NCBI RefSeq assembly: GCF_031157255.1
Contig: NZ_JAVIFX010000001.1
Coordinates: forward strand, 124,001 to 188,000
Direction: 5' to 3'
From: Bradyrhizobium sp. LHD-71
Lineage (GTDB): Bacteria; Pseudomonadota; Alphaproteobacteria; Rhizobiales; Xanthobacteraceae
DNA length: 64,000 nt
The notes beneath the pieces are model-generated. The model did not search any database. It was not told where the DNA came from and was given only the letters and a program-made list of their open reading frames with translations. This document shows positions 35,959-45,160 of the stretch, one piece after another. The first letter of the stretch is position 1; each line of letters opens with the position of its first letter. The position numbers and the translations under genes were made by a program.

Positions 35959-36609
35959 GTGACGCTGACAATCTGGGGCCGCCGCAATTCTCTCAATGTC
36001 CAGAAAGTCATGTGGCTTGTCGGCGAATTGAACCTCGCTCATGAGCACATTCCTGCCGGTGGCAGCTTCGGCCAGCTCAATGATCCGCAATTTCTGGCCA
36101 TGAATCCGCATGGGCGCGTTCCTGTGATCGATGATGCAGGAACGATAGTCTGGGAATCTCACGCCATCCTTCGCTATCTCGCGGCGCGATTTGGCGGAGA
36201 GCAATTCTGGCCGAACGATCCCGGCGAGCGCTCGCAGGCGGATCGATGGATGGATTGGTCGCAAACCTCCTTGCAGCCAGCCTTTCTGACTGAGGTCTTC
36301 TGGGGCTTCTACCGGACGCCCGAAGATCGGCGCGATTGGCCGACGATCAACCAGGGCATTGCCCGCTGTGCTCAATACTTCCAGCTTCTGGACCGCTGGC
36401 TAGAAGGGCGCACCTTCGTATGCGGCGATCAATTGACCCTTGCGGATATTCCGACCGGTACCTCCCTCTATCGATACTTCGAGCTGGAAATTGACCGCCC
36501 AACGGTGCCGAATGTGGAAGCTTGGTATCGGCGGCTTCAGGATCGAGAGGCCTATCGCGAGCACGTCATGATCCCATTCAGCGATCTCTACGGCCGCCTC
36601 GATTTTTAG
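35959..36609 (+). CDS. Glutathione S-transferase family protein
   Basis: 216-residue cytosolic protein: an N-terminal thioredoxin-like domain (LTIWGRRNSLNVQKVMWLV, NPHGRVPVIDD, ESHAILRYLA) and a C-terminal helical domain with LTLADIPTG. Ser or Asn near residue 9-10 could be the glutathione-activating residue. The GTG at 35959 is preferred over the ATG at 35953 because GAGGA (35948-35952) is six bases from the GTG but touches the ATG. It could detoxify electrophiles from P450 chemistry, but is not in that operon. Confidence 0.9.
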   Translation: MTLTIWGRRNSLNVQKVMWLVGELNLAHEHIPAGGSFGQLNDPQFLAMNPHGRVPVIDDAGTIVWESHAILRYLAARFGGEQFWPNDPGERSQADRWMDWSQTSLQPAFLTEVFWGFYRTPEDRRDWPTINQGIARCAQYFQLLDRWLEGRTFVCGDQLTLADIPTGTSLYRYFELEIDRPTVPNVEAWYRRLQDREAYREHVMIPFSDLYGRLDF

Positions 36610-36754
36610 AGCTGTCCGCGTTGGTCAGATCGGTATCAGCGGCAGTTTCCCGCCGGGCGGCCGTCGGCGTTGCGGTGCCAGCTGGACCCCCGCCGGAACT
36701 TGCAAATCATGGGCTTGCTAGCCGTCTCTGCGTCGGGCATACCCGACACTCGAC

Positions 36755-36848
36755 GGAGACGTGGCCGAGTGGCTGAAGGCGGCGGTTTGCTAAACCGTTA
36801 TAGGGTTGTAAAGCCCTATCGAGGGTTCGAATCCCTCCGTCTCCGCCA
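36755..36848 (+). tRNA. tRNA-Ser(GCU), reads AGC/AGU
   Basis: The acceptor stem GGAGACG pairs with CGTCTCC. The anticodon loop TTGCTAA gives anticodon GCT. There is a long variable arm (TAGGGTTGTAAAGCCCTA) as in class II tRNAs, a T-loop GGTTCGAATCC and an encoded CCA end. Transcribed on the plus strand. No integrase gene or duplicated 3' end is seen nearby. Confidence 0.97.
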
Positions 36849-37053
36849 CAAACTGCCCGATTTCTCTCCATAGTCCGATATTGCCGCCGATTACCGCTTA
36901 GCGCCAAGCCGCGTAGCAAATCGCCGATTCTGCAGTTGGGGCCACAGACCTTGTTCAGTGCGACGAGGGCGGACGTTGGAGCCGTCAGCGCGTGCTGTGT
37001 CGCGTGGCACCGGCCATCCATTCAATGCCAGCGGAAGCGGCAATAGAGGTTCG

Positions 37054-37497
37054 ATGTCAGAAGCACCGTCAGAAACCAACGTGGTTCGGGTTCCTGCCTC
37101 TTCAACGCTTGGCAGGGAGGCCCTGGCGCTTAGGCATGAAGTCTTCGTCCTGGAGCAGGGCGTACCCGTAGAGGAGGAGATCGACGAGGACGATGCGACC
37201 GCAACGCACTTCGTGGCCATTTACGAAGGAGAAATTGTGGGGACGTTACGGGTGGTCTTCAGGCCAGAGCACGCCAAGATCGGCCGCGTCGTAGTTCGCC
37301 GTGAACGTCGTGAATTGGGCATCGCGCGGCGTATGATGATCTTCGCGATGGAGTATTGCAAAGCACTCGGCGTTAATCGCTTCTACCTTACGGCTCAGGT
37401 CGATAAACTCGGGCTCTATGAGAAGCTGGGGTTCGTCACCTTTGGCCCGCAATTCTTGGATGCAGGTATCCCTCATCTGGCCATGAAAACCTACTGA
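37054..37497 (+). CDS. GNAT-family N-acetyltransferase (ElaA-like)
   Basis: 147-residue acetyl-CoA-dependent transferase. It has the EALALRHEVFVLEQGV start typical of the ElaA-type branch, the acetyl-CoA-binding V-V-x-R-x5-G stretch (GRVVVRRERRELGIARRMM) and the C-terminal FYLTAQVDKLGLYEKLGF strand-turn. The start at 37054 was chosen because GAGG lies seven bases upstream and the 32 preceding codons are not conserved-looking. The acceptor molecule is unknown. Confidence 0.88.
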   Translation: MSEAPSETNVVRVPASSTLGREALALRHEVFVLEQGVPVEEEIDEDDATATHFVAIYEGEIVGTLRVVFRPEHAKIGRVVVRRERRELGIARRMMIFAMEYCKALGVNRFYLTAQVDKLGLYEKLGFVTFGPQFLDAGIPHLAMKTY

Positions 37498-37647
37498 TCT
37501 ACATACGCCCCTACCCTGCATTGACGTTCGGCCCGTAGCTCTATTCGGGAGGGCCATTAGCCTAGGCGTAGTTCTCCGCTTCGACGTTCTCAGCCCCGCC
37601 AGTCCCTTTGTCCGGATAGGCCCACAGGCCTGATCTGACGGACACCA

Positions 37648-38208
37648 TCAGCCGTCGTCCACATCCTGGCCCATCGTCACTTCCGTCAGGCTGCCGGCAC
37701 GAACGCCGATGCCGACGTCAAACTCGTCATTCGGCGTGCGCCCGCAACTGGCGTAGCGGGTGCCGTCGGAGGAGGTCCGATCCTGCACCTTTACCTGCAG
37801 GCCAAGCGACCGACACCGCTCCGCAATGCGCGTCAGCAAGGCATTCGCCTCGACCCGTGACGTATAGTGTGCGTGGACAAATCCTGGCGCGGTGCCGTCG
37901 CGTCCCTGCCCCTCGTACACCAGAGTGCCGGGTTCGGCATCGATGGCGCCGATGCGTTCGACCAGACTGCCGCGCACGAACACGAGATAGCGCAGATCAT
38001 TCGGACCGAACTCGTGCCGCTCCCATGCGAGCCAGGCCAGAACTGCGAACGTGGCAAATCCGATCGCGGACAGACAAACAAAGAAAGACATGATGACGCC
38101 GAACGCCTGCAGGTCCGTCAGCGGCTTGCGGGCCTTCGGCTTGCGCTCGCCGAACAGTCTTACGAGATCCTGCTGCGTCGTTCTCTGGCGGACGAAGATG
38201 CGCCGCAT
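37648..38208 (-). CDS. Single-span membrane protein of unknown function
   Basis: 186-residue protein with one strong transmembrane helix (VIMSFFVCLSAIGFATFAVLAWLAW, about residues 38-62) after a basic cytoplasmic segment (RLFGERKPKARKPL) and a C-terminal extracytoplasmic part of about 120 residues. No recognised domain. The frame continues to 38310, but the first 34 codons look non-coding, so I start at 38208; this is uncertain. It stands alone on its strand. Confidence 0.6.
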   Translation of the reverse strand: MRRIFVRQRTTQQDLVRLFGERKPKARKPLTDLQAFGVIMSFFVCLSAIGFATFAVLAWLAWERHEFGPNDLRYLVFVRGSLVERIGAIDAEPGTLVYEGQGRDGTAPGFVHAHYTSRVEANALLTRIAERCRSLGLQVKVQDRTSSDGTRYASCGRTPNDEFDVGIGVRAGSLTEVTMGQDVDDG

Positions 38209-38488
38209 CCGGAAATCCGTTTCTGCCCACCCTTCATGCAGATGGTGTGATGCCAGCAAACCATGGCTTGATCGGGGCGCAGAGCATCCGACCTCCGCGC
38301 TTGCAGTCACACATCGCGTCGCCTGCGATCATCGCCGCAATGATGGCCGGCACCACACGCCATGATCATGACGCACCCTGCGTTGCGGTACCACGATGTG
38401 GATAAAGCGCCGTCGACGTTAGCGCGACTCTGCAGCAAGTGCTTTATGCGCCGCAAAGCCGTTTGAGGAAGAAAAGGCTAGGAGTTGC

Positions 38489-38773
38489 GTGGCGTTGAGT
38501 TGGCAGCTTGCGGTGTTGAAGATCCTGGCAGTGTCAGAGGATGGTCAGGCTTCGGTGGCATCAGTCACCCGCTCTCTCTCCATTCTCGTCACCGGCGCAG
38601 ATGAATGGGAGGCCAGGCTGCGTCGGTCCATCCCCACCCACCATCCGTGCGACATTTTCAGTGGCGGCCTGGTCGACCGTCCGGCAAGAGGGGTCTGGCG
38701 GATCTTGCCTGCGGGTCGCGACTATCTTCGTTCGCTCGAGCCTTCATTCGAGTTCAAAAAAGCCGCCGAATAG
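38489..38773 (+). CDS. Hypothetical protein, 94 aa, winged-helix-like composition
   Basis: 94-residue soluble protein. The start is GTG at 38489 with GGAG five bases upstream. The order of predicted elements (helix LAVLKILA, helix SVASVTRSLSIL, then strand-like RGVWRILPAGRDYLRSL) resembles a small winged-helix domain, and the C-terminal LPAGRDYL is the kind of sequence that closes such domains. No catalytic motif. Could be a small DNA-binding protein; I cannot name a family. Confidence 0.6.
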   Translation: MALSWQLAVLKILAVSEDGQASVASVTRSLSILVTGADEWEARLRRSIPTHHPCDIFSGGLVDRPARGVWRILPAGRDYLRSLEPSFEFKKAAE

Positions 38774-38887
38774 ACGCGCGGAAGGTCGATCGCTAAAGAT
38801 TCTTCTTGTTCCCTTTTTGTTCTCATGCTTTATTCGCCCCGCCGCGCGAGACGCCGGCTTTTTTTTGGAAATGAGGGAGAGGCAATT

Positions 38888-39178
38888 ATGGCGAAGAACG
38901 TTCTCGGATTTCTGGTTTCGGGTTTGCTGGCGACGGCAGTGATCGGGCTACCCCACGTAGCGATCGCGCAGGACGCGCCGAAAGCCGACGCGCGCGTCGC
39001 GGCAAAGCCGGAAAGCGCGAATGATACGAAACCGGAAGCCAAGGCCAAGCGTCCCCTCACCGCGCAGCAGCTCAAGATGAAGGAATGCGGCGCGAAGTGG
39101 AAGGAAGAGAAAGAGACCAAGGGCGTGAAGGGCCTCGAGGCCTGGAACAAGTTTCGCAGCGAGTGCATGAAGAGCTGA
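38888..39178 (+). CDS. Small periplasmic protein, PsiF-like C-terminal motif
   Basis: 96-residue exported protein: signal peptide (MAKNVLGFLVSGLLATAVIG), an Ala/Lys/Glu-rich spacer, and a C-terminal charged helix pair with two Cys (KMKECGAKW and RSECMKS) resembling the Cys-x(n)-Cys repeat of PsiF. The two Cys probably form a disulfide. GGAGAGG lies before the ATG at 38888. The 21 in-frame upstream codons lack a signal sequence. Role unknown. Confidence 0.75.
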   Translation: MAKNVLGFLVSGLLATAVIGLPHVAIAQDAPKADARVAAKPESANDTKPEAKAKRPLTAQQLKMKECGAKWKEEKETKGVKGLEAWNKFRSECMKS

Positions 39179-39590
39179 CCCGCTTCGGCATCTGCACAGC
39201 AAATCGCCACCGTTCCGTGGCGGCATTCTCGCCACGGCATCGGGTTTGAATAGATACTTTTCAGAAGTAAGCAGATCGAGTGCGATGGCATGGCGCCCTC
39301 TAGCACTCGAGGGCGTCGGCGAACACGTCAGGGTCCAGGTCTCACTCAGCCGGAGTTCGGTGGTGAAGTCGCGGAAGAGTTTCCGCAAACGGAAAGAAAC
39401 CTTTTCCTGCCGGGTCGGCTCTCGCCGAGTGAACTCTTCGAAAAGTGCGATCCGGCCGCCTGACCTGATGTCTCGCCGACACCCTCTTTCGTCAACCTGA
39501 TCCTTACGACCTGTTCGCGGACGCGAAACCGACGAAGGATCCAGTGACGGTGCCGGCGGCAAGCCGCCGGCAATTCCTAGAAGTACGGCG
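39179..39590. other. Gap without a convincing gene
   Basis: Frames exist on both strands across 39246-39562, but none has a ribosome binding site or recognisable protein. A 10-bp inverted repeat (TGCCGGCGGC 39551-39560, GCCGCCGGCA 39563-39572) lies just beyond the 3' end of the small lysine-rich gene and could be its 3' hairpin. Confidence 0.5.
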
Positions 39591-39665
39591 TTACTTCTTC
39601 TTCGACTTCTTCTTCTTAGCTACCTTCTTCGCCGTCTTCTTCGCCTTCTTTGCCTTCTTAGCCAT
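39591..39665 (-). CDS. 24-residue lysine-rich micro-protein
   Basis: On the minus strand, ATG (39663-39665) opens a 24-codon ORF ending TAA, with GGAGGG six bases upstream (from CCCTCC at 39670-39675), one of the best ribosome binding sites in the window. The product begins MAKKAKKAKKTAKK and ends KKKSKKK: 16 of 24 residues are Lys and most others Ala, like the tails of histone H1-like bacterial proteins. I infer nucleic-acid binding. A hairpin lies about 20 bases past the stop. Similar KKA-rich small proteins are known from rhizobia, usually longer. Confidence 0.65.
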   Translation of the reverse strand: MAKKAKKAKKTAKKVAKKKKSKKK

Positions 39666-40242
39666 GTTGCCCTCCTAAAAGTGTGAGATGGCTCGTCAGT
39701 GTTCGTGCACCCCGCGATTCGAGATGCACTACAATTCGAATACACTAACGAAATAAAAAAACCACTGTGCCTCTTAAGGAAGTGTTGATGGCGGAGGCTC
39801 AGAACTTACGCAACGCGATCAATGCGATGCGCGCGTGCAGGTGAGTCTCTGCGGCGACGAGCGCGCGAGAAACTCAAGTGCTGACGTGTCAAGCATGCAA
39901 GAAACGCCTGCGGCACAGGCACTTCTTGATTGCAACAAAACATGCGCGCGTGATTTCGATTTATCGAATCGAACAAGCGTTGGCATCGCAAATCGCGTTT
40001 TGCGAATGCCGAGTCGCAAGAAACCGGCAACGAAAAAATTTTCGAGGAAAACTGTGAAGCGGCGCCAAAGCGCCCGCTGAAGCGCCCGTCGACGGCGAAT
40101 CGAGGCGTCTTCGATTCGCATGTGAGTCGCAACTACGACGATGGAAACGATGCTTCGCGCCGGTGTGCGCCTACACGCACGGCGCAGATTAACCATCCCC
40201 GACCGCGCGAACGTGCGTTCAAATCCAAAGGCTAAGCTTGAT
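39666..40242. other. 577-base gap, AT-richer, with possible gene debris
   Basis: No confident gene. The first 100 bases hold the upstream region of the lysine-rich ORF, including an inverted ATTCGA...TCGAAT pair near 39721-39745. At 39788 an ATG with AGGAAG upstream opens an 18-codon frame, and a different frame runs from 39835 to 40080 and ends in a basic tail (MPSRKKPATKKF...). Together they could be a frameshifted remnant of a small basic protein. Confidence 0.4.
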
Positions 40243-41730
40243 TCAAAGGCCGAGCTTGATCTTCAGAAGGTCGTTGACGGCCTGCGGGTTCACCTTGCCG
40301 CCGGAGGCTTTCATCACCTGACCGACGAACCAGCCGATCATCGCCGGCTTTGCCTTCGCTTGCGCCACCTTGTCCGGATTTGCGGCGACGATCTCGTCGA
40401 CCACCTTCTCGATTGCACCGAGATCCGTCACCTGCTTCATCCCGCGCGCTTCGACCAGCGCCTCCGGGTCTCCGCCTTCAGTCCAGACAATCTCGAACAA
40501 ATCCTTGGCGATTTTTCCCGAGATCGTCGCCTGACCGATCAGGTTGATGATCACAGCGAGCTGCTTTGCGGAAACCGGCGAGGCGGAGATGCTTTTGGCT
40601 TCCTTGTTGAGGCGCCCGAACAACTCGTTGATGACCCAGTTCGCCGCCAGCTTGCCGTCGCGCGCACGATCTTTCAGCGCATCGAGCACAGCCTCGAAGA
40701 ACTCCGCGCTCTCGCGCTCGGCAACCAGAACGCCGGCGTCATACGGCGAAAGCGCAAAGTCATTGATGAATCGAGCTTTCCTTTCGTCAGGCAACTCCGG
40801 CAAGTGCGCTTTCAGGTCGTCGACAAAGGCTTGCGAGAACTGAAGCGGCAACAGGTCCGGATCGGGGAAGTAGCGGTAGTCGTGCGCCTCTTCCTTCGAA
40901 CGCATCGACCGCGTCTCACCCCTGTTCGGGTCAAAAAGCCTCGTCTCCTGTTCGATCGCGCCGCCATCCTCGATGACGTCGATCTGCCGCCGCGCCTCAT
41001 AGTCGATCGCCTGGCCAATGAAGCGGATCGAATTGACGTTCTTGATCTCACAGCGGGTGCCGAGCGGCTCGCCGGGCTTGCGCACCGACACGTTCACGTC
41101 GGCTCGCAGGTTGCCCTTCTCCATGTCACCGTCGCAGGTACCCAGATAGCGCAGGATTGAGCGCAGCTTGGCTACGAAGGCTTTTGCCTGTTCCGAGGAG
41201 CGGATGTCCGGCTTGGACACGATCTCCATCAGCGCGATGCCTGAACGATTGAGGTCGACCAACGACATCGACGGGTGCTGATCATGCAGCAACTTGCCCG
41301 CATCCTGTTCCAGATGCAGCCGCTCAATGCCGACGACGATGCTCTCGCCCTCCTCCAGATCGACCGTCACCTCACCCTCGCCCACGATCGGCGACTTGTA
41401 CTGACTGATCTGGTAGCCCTGCGGCAGATCCGGATAGAAGTAGTTCTTGCGGTCGAACACCGATTTCAAGTTGATCTTCGCGTTCAGCCCGAGCCCGGTG
41501 CGCACTGCCTGCCGCACGCACTCGACATTGATCACCGGCAGCATGCCGGGCATCGCCGCATCCACCAGCGACACCTGACTGTTGGGCTCGCCGCCGAAGG
41601 CGGTGGCGGCGCCCGAGAACAGCTTGGCGTTCGAGGTGACCTGCGCATGGATTTCCATGCCGATCACGACCTCCCAGTCCCCTGTGGCGCCGCGGAGCAG
41701 TTTCGATGGCTTTTTGGCGGATGCGTTCAT
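40243..41730 (-). CDS. gatB: Aspartyl/glutamyl-tRNA(Asn/Gln) amidotransferase subunit B
   Basis: 495-residue subunit of GatCAB, which amidates misacylated Glu-tRNA(Gln) and Asp-tRNA(Asn). GatB supplies the kinase/transamidase half and binds tRNA. Recognised from [66 protein letters not shown] and the C-terminal YqeY/tail domain with [14 protein letters not shown]. Full length. It is separated from gatA by the patatin-like gene and a composite repeat, so it may be transcribed separately. Confidence 0.97.
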   Translation of the reverse strand: MNASAKKPSKLLRGATGDWEVVIGMEIHAQVTSNAKLFSGAATAFGGEPNSQVSLVDAAMPGMLPVINVECVRQAVRTGLGLNAKINLKSVFDRKNYFYPDLPQGYQISQYKSPIVGEGEVTVDLEEGESIVVGIERLHLEQDAGKLLHDQHPSMSLVDLNRSGIALMEIVSKPDIRSSEQAKAFVAKLRSILRYLGTCDGDMEKGNLRADVNVSVRKPGEPLGTRCEIKNVNSIRFIGQAIDYEARRQIDVIEDGGAIEQETRLFDPNRGETRSMRSKEEAHDYRYFPDPDLLPLQFSQAFVDDLKAHLPELPDERKARFINDFALSPYDAGVLVAERESAEFFEAVLDALKDRARDGKLAANWVINELFGRLNKEAKSISASPVSAKQLAVIINLIGQATISGKIAKDLFEIVWTEGGDPEALVEARGMKQVTDLGAIEKVVDEIVAANPDKVAQAKAKPAMIGWFVGQVMKASGGKVNPQAVNDLLKIKLGL

Positions 41731-41773
41731 GATGGCGCTTCTACCCGCTCGCTCTGTCCGAGAAAACCCCCGG

Positions 41774-41932
41774 CCAGTGCGGTGAATTTGAAATCCCTGC
41801 CAACCTCACGGTCAATCTCATCGCAGCGAATTCACTTCCAAAATCGCACTAGAATCATAAAGTTGCTGGTGCTTTTTATGTTTCCGAAGATGGCATGAGA
41901 GCCTGCTGCAAAGTGATGCGAACTTCGGAAAC
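41774..41932 (+). repeat. Composite dispersed repeat, copy 1
   Basis: Two structured parts. Part I starts CCAGTGCGGTGAATTTGAAAT (41774 on) and closes with CGCACT, then GCACTAGAATCATAAAGTTGCTGGTGC ending at 41872. Part II is a 10-bp inverted repeat GTTTCCGAAG (41880-41889) with CTTCGGAAAC (41923-41932) whose loop ends GCAAAGTGATGCGAA. Copy 2 at 45161-45311 has the same plan in opposite orientation. It sits between the gatB start and the patatin stop. Confidence 0.7.
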
Positions 41933-41958
41933 GGAGCCCGCGTCCGGAGATCGATCCC

Positions 41959-43344
41959 CTAGAGACCGGCGATGAAGCCGCGCAGCACCGGGCTCGCACG
42001 CAGCGCGTCGCGACCGGCGGCAATCGCCGCGTCCACCTGCTCCGGCGGCAGTCGGAAGCGCGTCGGGATGGCTTCGAGCTGAGCGGCCCGCGCCGGATCG
42101 AGCTGGTCGAAACCAAGACGGCCGATGAAGAATTTCAGATCGCGGCAGTTCCAGCCGGGCGGCGCGCCGTAGCGCGCGCGATCGGCAGCCGACAGGCCGC
42201 ACCGCCACTGCACCATCGCCGCCTGCCACTCACTCATCGTACGGTCGAAGGCGGTGTAGCTTGCGCCGAGACTCGCATCCATGGTGGTGTCGATCGCCGC
42301 CTTGATCAGCTCGACGCCGCTCGGTCCTTCGACGGTGTTGACCCAGTTGCCCGCAAGCCCCGCCTTGGCGTCGACGATCAGAAACATCGCCCGCCTGAGC
42401 TTCACGGCCTGCGACGGCGTCAGCGGGCCATAAGGCGTCTCCGCCGATTCCCGCGCGATCGTAAAGCCGGCAAGCCCGTAATTGTCGACCAGACCTCCGT
42501 CCAGCAGCTTGATATACGGCACGGCGCCTTCGCGGTAACCGCTGATCGCCTTCGCGAACGACGTCAGCATCGGCGATTTGTTGCGGGCGTCACGCGAACG
42601 CAGGATCCATGCCGGCAATGGATCGGTGCAGGTGCCGGGATAGGCTTTCACCACCACCGGCGCGAAGGCGATGGGCACGGCGGCGGAGGCAGCGACTGCA
42701 CTCGACAACGGATAGGCCGAGAGATCGCTGCAGATCGCACTGAAGGCCGTGGAGCCGAAGACGAATGGCGTCCGGTTGTAGATGTCGGAGGCGTTGATCC
42801 AGATGCGCGGGCGGCGGACATTGCGGAAATGACCAAACGTCGCGCCTTCGAACAGATTGGCGTCGAGCCATCGTGTGAACCCGGTCTGGTCGTTGACACC
42901 GCCGCCGAGGGCGCGTCCGAGCGTGCCAAGCGACAACGTCGTCTCAAGGTCTTCCTCAGCGTTGCGCAGCAGAAACCGTTCGCGAAAGTCGGCGAGCGCC
43001 TGGCGTTTCTTGAGGCCGTAATAGGCAGCCGTCACCGCGCCGCCCGACACACCTGAGATGAAGTCGATCCGCTCGATCAATGCGCTGGAGGCGCCGCGCA
43101 GCGGAATGCGGTTCATCTCCTCCAGCACGCCGAACGAGAACGCCGCCGCGCGCGTTCCTCCGCCGGAGAATGTCAGCCCGACCAGCACATCGTCGAGATA
43201 GGCGGGATCCTCGATCCCGACGCGGAGGTTTTCGGAGGCACTGCCGGTGAGCGGCAGGTTGACCGGCGCGTTGTGGACCGTCGCGCAGCCCAGCAACGCG
43301 GCGCCCAGCGCCATCACCCCCACAACGCGACGCATACAAAACAT
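41959..43344 (-). CDS. Patatin-like phospholipase, predicted lipoprotein
   Basis: 461-residue lipid acyl hydrolase. An N-terminal lipobox (ALLGC, lipidated Cys near residue 20) indicates envelope anchoring. The patatin catalytic dyad is visible: oxyanion FSGGGTRA, nucleophile Ser in SGVSGG (about residue 100) and Asp in LLDGGLVDN. The start at 43344 was chosen as the Met just before the signal sequence; the frame extends to 43401 without better support. It lies between gatA and gatB on the same strand and is probably a passenger. It could act in membrane lipid turnover or as an exported phospholipase. Confidence 0.85.
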   Translation of the reverse strand: MFCMRRVVGVMALGAALLGCATVHNAPVNLPLTGSASENLRVGIEDPAYLDDVLVGLTFSGGGTRAAAFSFGVLEEMNRIPLRGASSALIERIDFISGVSGGAVTAAYYGLKKRQALADFRERFLLRNAEEDLETTLSLGTLGRALGGGVNDQTGFTRWLDANLFEGATFGHFRNVRRPRIWINASDIYNRTPFVFGSTAFSAICSDLSAYPLSSAVAASAAVPIAFAPVVVKAYPGTCTDPLPAWILRSRDARNKSPMLTSFAKAISGYREGAVPYIKLLDGGLVDNYGLAGFTIARESAETPYGPLTPSQAVKLRRAMFLIVDAKAGLAGNWVNTVEGPSGVELIKAAIDTTMDASLGASYTAFDRTMSEWQAAMVQWRCGLSAADRARYGAPPGWNCRDLKFFIGRLGFDQLDPARAAQLEAIPTRFRLPPEQVDAAIAAGRDALRASPVLRGFIAGL

Positions 43345-43419
43345 CTTCGACCCGCGCACCCGAGGCCAACAGCTAACCGCCCTAGCGCAGGCGCATCCCA
43401 AGCATGATTAATGTCGCGG

Positions 43420-44910
43420 TTACCACCACTTTGCGGCGACAAAGCGTCCCGCGGCCTGCTCGACCACTTCACCGAGCGAGAAGAGCGTTTCCTCATCGAA
43501 CGGACGGCCGATCAGTTGCAGACCGAGGGGCAGCCCTTGGGCATCCTTGCCGGCAGGCACGGCAATGCCGGGAAGACCCGCCATGTTCACCGTCACGGTG
43601 AAAATGTCGTTCAGATACATTTCGACCGGATCGGCCTTGCCCTTCTCGCCGATGCCGAAGGCCGCCGACGGGGTCGCAGGCGTCAGGATCGCGTGCACGC
43701 CTTTGGCGAAGCAATCCTCGAAATCCTTCTTGATCAGCGTGCGGACCTTCTGCGCGCGCAGATAATAGGCGTCGTAGTAGCCGGCCGACAGCACGTAGGT
43801 GCCGATCATAACCCGGCGGCGGACTTCTGCGCCAAAGCCTTCGGCGCGCGTATTCTCATACATCTCCGCGATATTGCGCCCCGGCGCGCGCAGGCCGTAG
43901 CGCACGCCATCGTAGCGCGCGAGGTTGGACGAGGCTTCCGCCGGCGCAACGATGTAATAGGCCGGTAGCGCGTATTTCGTATGCGGCAGCGAAATATCGA
44001 CGAGCTCCGCGCCCGCCGCCTTCAGCCAGTCGGCGCCTTGCGCCCACAGCTTCTCGATTTCGTCGGGCATGCCGTCCATCCGGTATTCCTTCGGAATACC
44101 GATCTTCATGCCCTTCACGGACTTTCCGACCGACGCTTCGAAATCCGGCACCGGCAGGTTCGCCGAAGTCGTGTCCTTCGGATCGTGGCCGGACATCGAG
44201 CGCATCAGGATGGCAGCGTCGCGCACTGTCTTCGCAACCGGCCCCGCCTGATCGAGCGAAGACGCGAATGCGACGATGCCCCAGCGCGAGCAACGGCCGT
44301 AAGTCGGCTTGATGCCGACGATGCCGGCGAACGATGCAGGCTGGCGGATCGACCCGCCCGTATCGGTCGCGGTCGCGCCGAGGCAAAGGTTGGCTGCAAC
44401 CGCAGCGGCCGAGCCGCCGGACGAACCGCCGGGCACCAGCGGCGTACCTTCGATCGCGCCGTTCGAGCCCGCGCGGCGCCAGGGATTGACCACCGGGCCG
44501 AAGCATGACGTCTCGTTCGAGGACCCCATGGCGAATTCGTCGTTGTTGAGTTTGCCGAGCATGACCGCGTCGTCGCGCCAGAGTTGCGAGGTCACGGTGG
44601 ACTCATATGGCGGCACAAACGCGTCGAGGACGTTCGAGCAGGCGGTGGTCCGCACGCCTTCGGTCGCAAACAGATCCTTGATGCCGAGCGGAATGCCCGC
44701 GAGTGGTCCCCCCTCGCCCTTGCCGATCTTTGCATCCGCCGCGCGCGCCATTGACCGCGCTCGCTCTGGCGTCTCGAGCACAAAGGCGTTGAGGGTGCGC
44801 GCGTCTTCGACCGCCTTCAGATGGGCATCGGTCAATTCCAGGGAGCTAAAGGATTTACTGGCGAGACCCTCGCGGGCCTCCGCCAGCGTCAACAATGTCA
44901 GATCAGTCAT
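43420..44910 (-). CDS. gatA: Aspartyl/glutamyl-tRNA(Asn/Gln) amidotransferase subunit A
   Basis: 496-residue glutaminase subunit of GatCAB, releasing ammonia from Gln for GatB. Amidase-signature triad: Lys78 ([10 protein letters not shown]), cis-Ser163 ([10 protein letters not shown]) and nucleophile Ser187 ([10 protein letters not shown]), with the C-terminal [11 protein letters not shown] motif. The ATG overlaps the stop of the upstream 74-residue gene (ATGA), so its translation is probably coupled to that gene. Confidence 0.97.
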   Translation of the reverse strand: MTDLTLLTLAEAREGLASKSFSSLELTDAHLKAVEDARTLNAFVLETPERARSMARAADAKIGKGEGGPLAGIPLGIKDLFATEGVRTTACSNVLDAFVPPYESTVTSQLWRDDAVMLGKLNNDEFAMGSSNETSCFGPVVNPWRRAGSNGAIEGTPLVPGGSSGGSAAAVAANLCLGATATDTGGSIRQPASFAGIVGIKPTYGRCSRWGIVAFASSLDQAGPVAKTVRDAAILMRSMSGHDPKDTTSANLPVPDFEASVGKSVKGMKIGIPKEYRMDGMPDEIEKLWAQGADWLKAAGAELVDISLPHTKYALPAYYIVAPAEASSNLARYDGVRYGLRAPGRNIAEMYENTRAEGFGAEVRRRVMIGTYVLSAGYYDAYYLRAQKVRTLIKKDFEDCFAKGVHAILTPATPSAAFGIGEKGKADPVEMYLNDIFTVTVNMAGLPGIAVPAGKDAQGLPLGLQLIGRPFDEETLFSLGEVVEQAAGRFVAAKWW

Positions 44911-45131
44911 TTATCGTCGGCCGGGGCGCAGATGAACGGCGTGTGAGTGGAGAGCGTCTTGTCGTCATCCCAGGGATTGCGATTCCATGCCGCGGCCGCT
45001 TCCTTCTCAAGCTGCTTCAAGATCTCGTCCATCGCCTTGTCGGGATCGGCCATTTCGCCGGCCCTCTCCTTGGCGTCGAGATAGGCCATGTAGGCCTGGT
45101 AGGCCCGCTCATCCTGGCACATCATGCACAT
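44907..45131 (-). CDS. 74-residue CxxC protein between gatC and gatA
   Basis: Small soluble acidic protein beginning [20 protein letters not shown]: a Cys-x-x-Cys at residues 2-5, then a charged helix with [17 protein letters not shown], then a Trp/Asn segment (WNRNPWDDD) and a Cys near the end. The CxxC could bind metal or be redox-active. Its stop overlaps the gatA start, which is strong evidence of a real, translated gene. It lies 189 bases after gatC, from which it is separated by the composite repeat copy 2. I recall similar small proteins beside gatA in Bradyrhizobiaceae, but no function. Confidence 0.75.
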   Translation of the reverse strand: MCMMCQDERAYQAYMAYLDAKERAGEMADPDKAMDEILKQLEKEAAAAWNRNPWDDDKTLSTHTPFICAPADDK

Positions 45132-45160
45132 CGCGGTTCTCCGAACCCTAGTGACCCGGT

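Noticed and set aside
36755-36848. tRNA-Ser as an integration site of a genomic island
   Set aside because: No integrase gene and no duplicated tRNA 3' end were seen within the window.
39246-39562. Open frames on both strands in the gap after the PsiF-like gene
   Set aside because: No ribosome binding site, no plausible protein composition and overlap with antisense of a supported gene.
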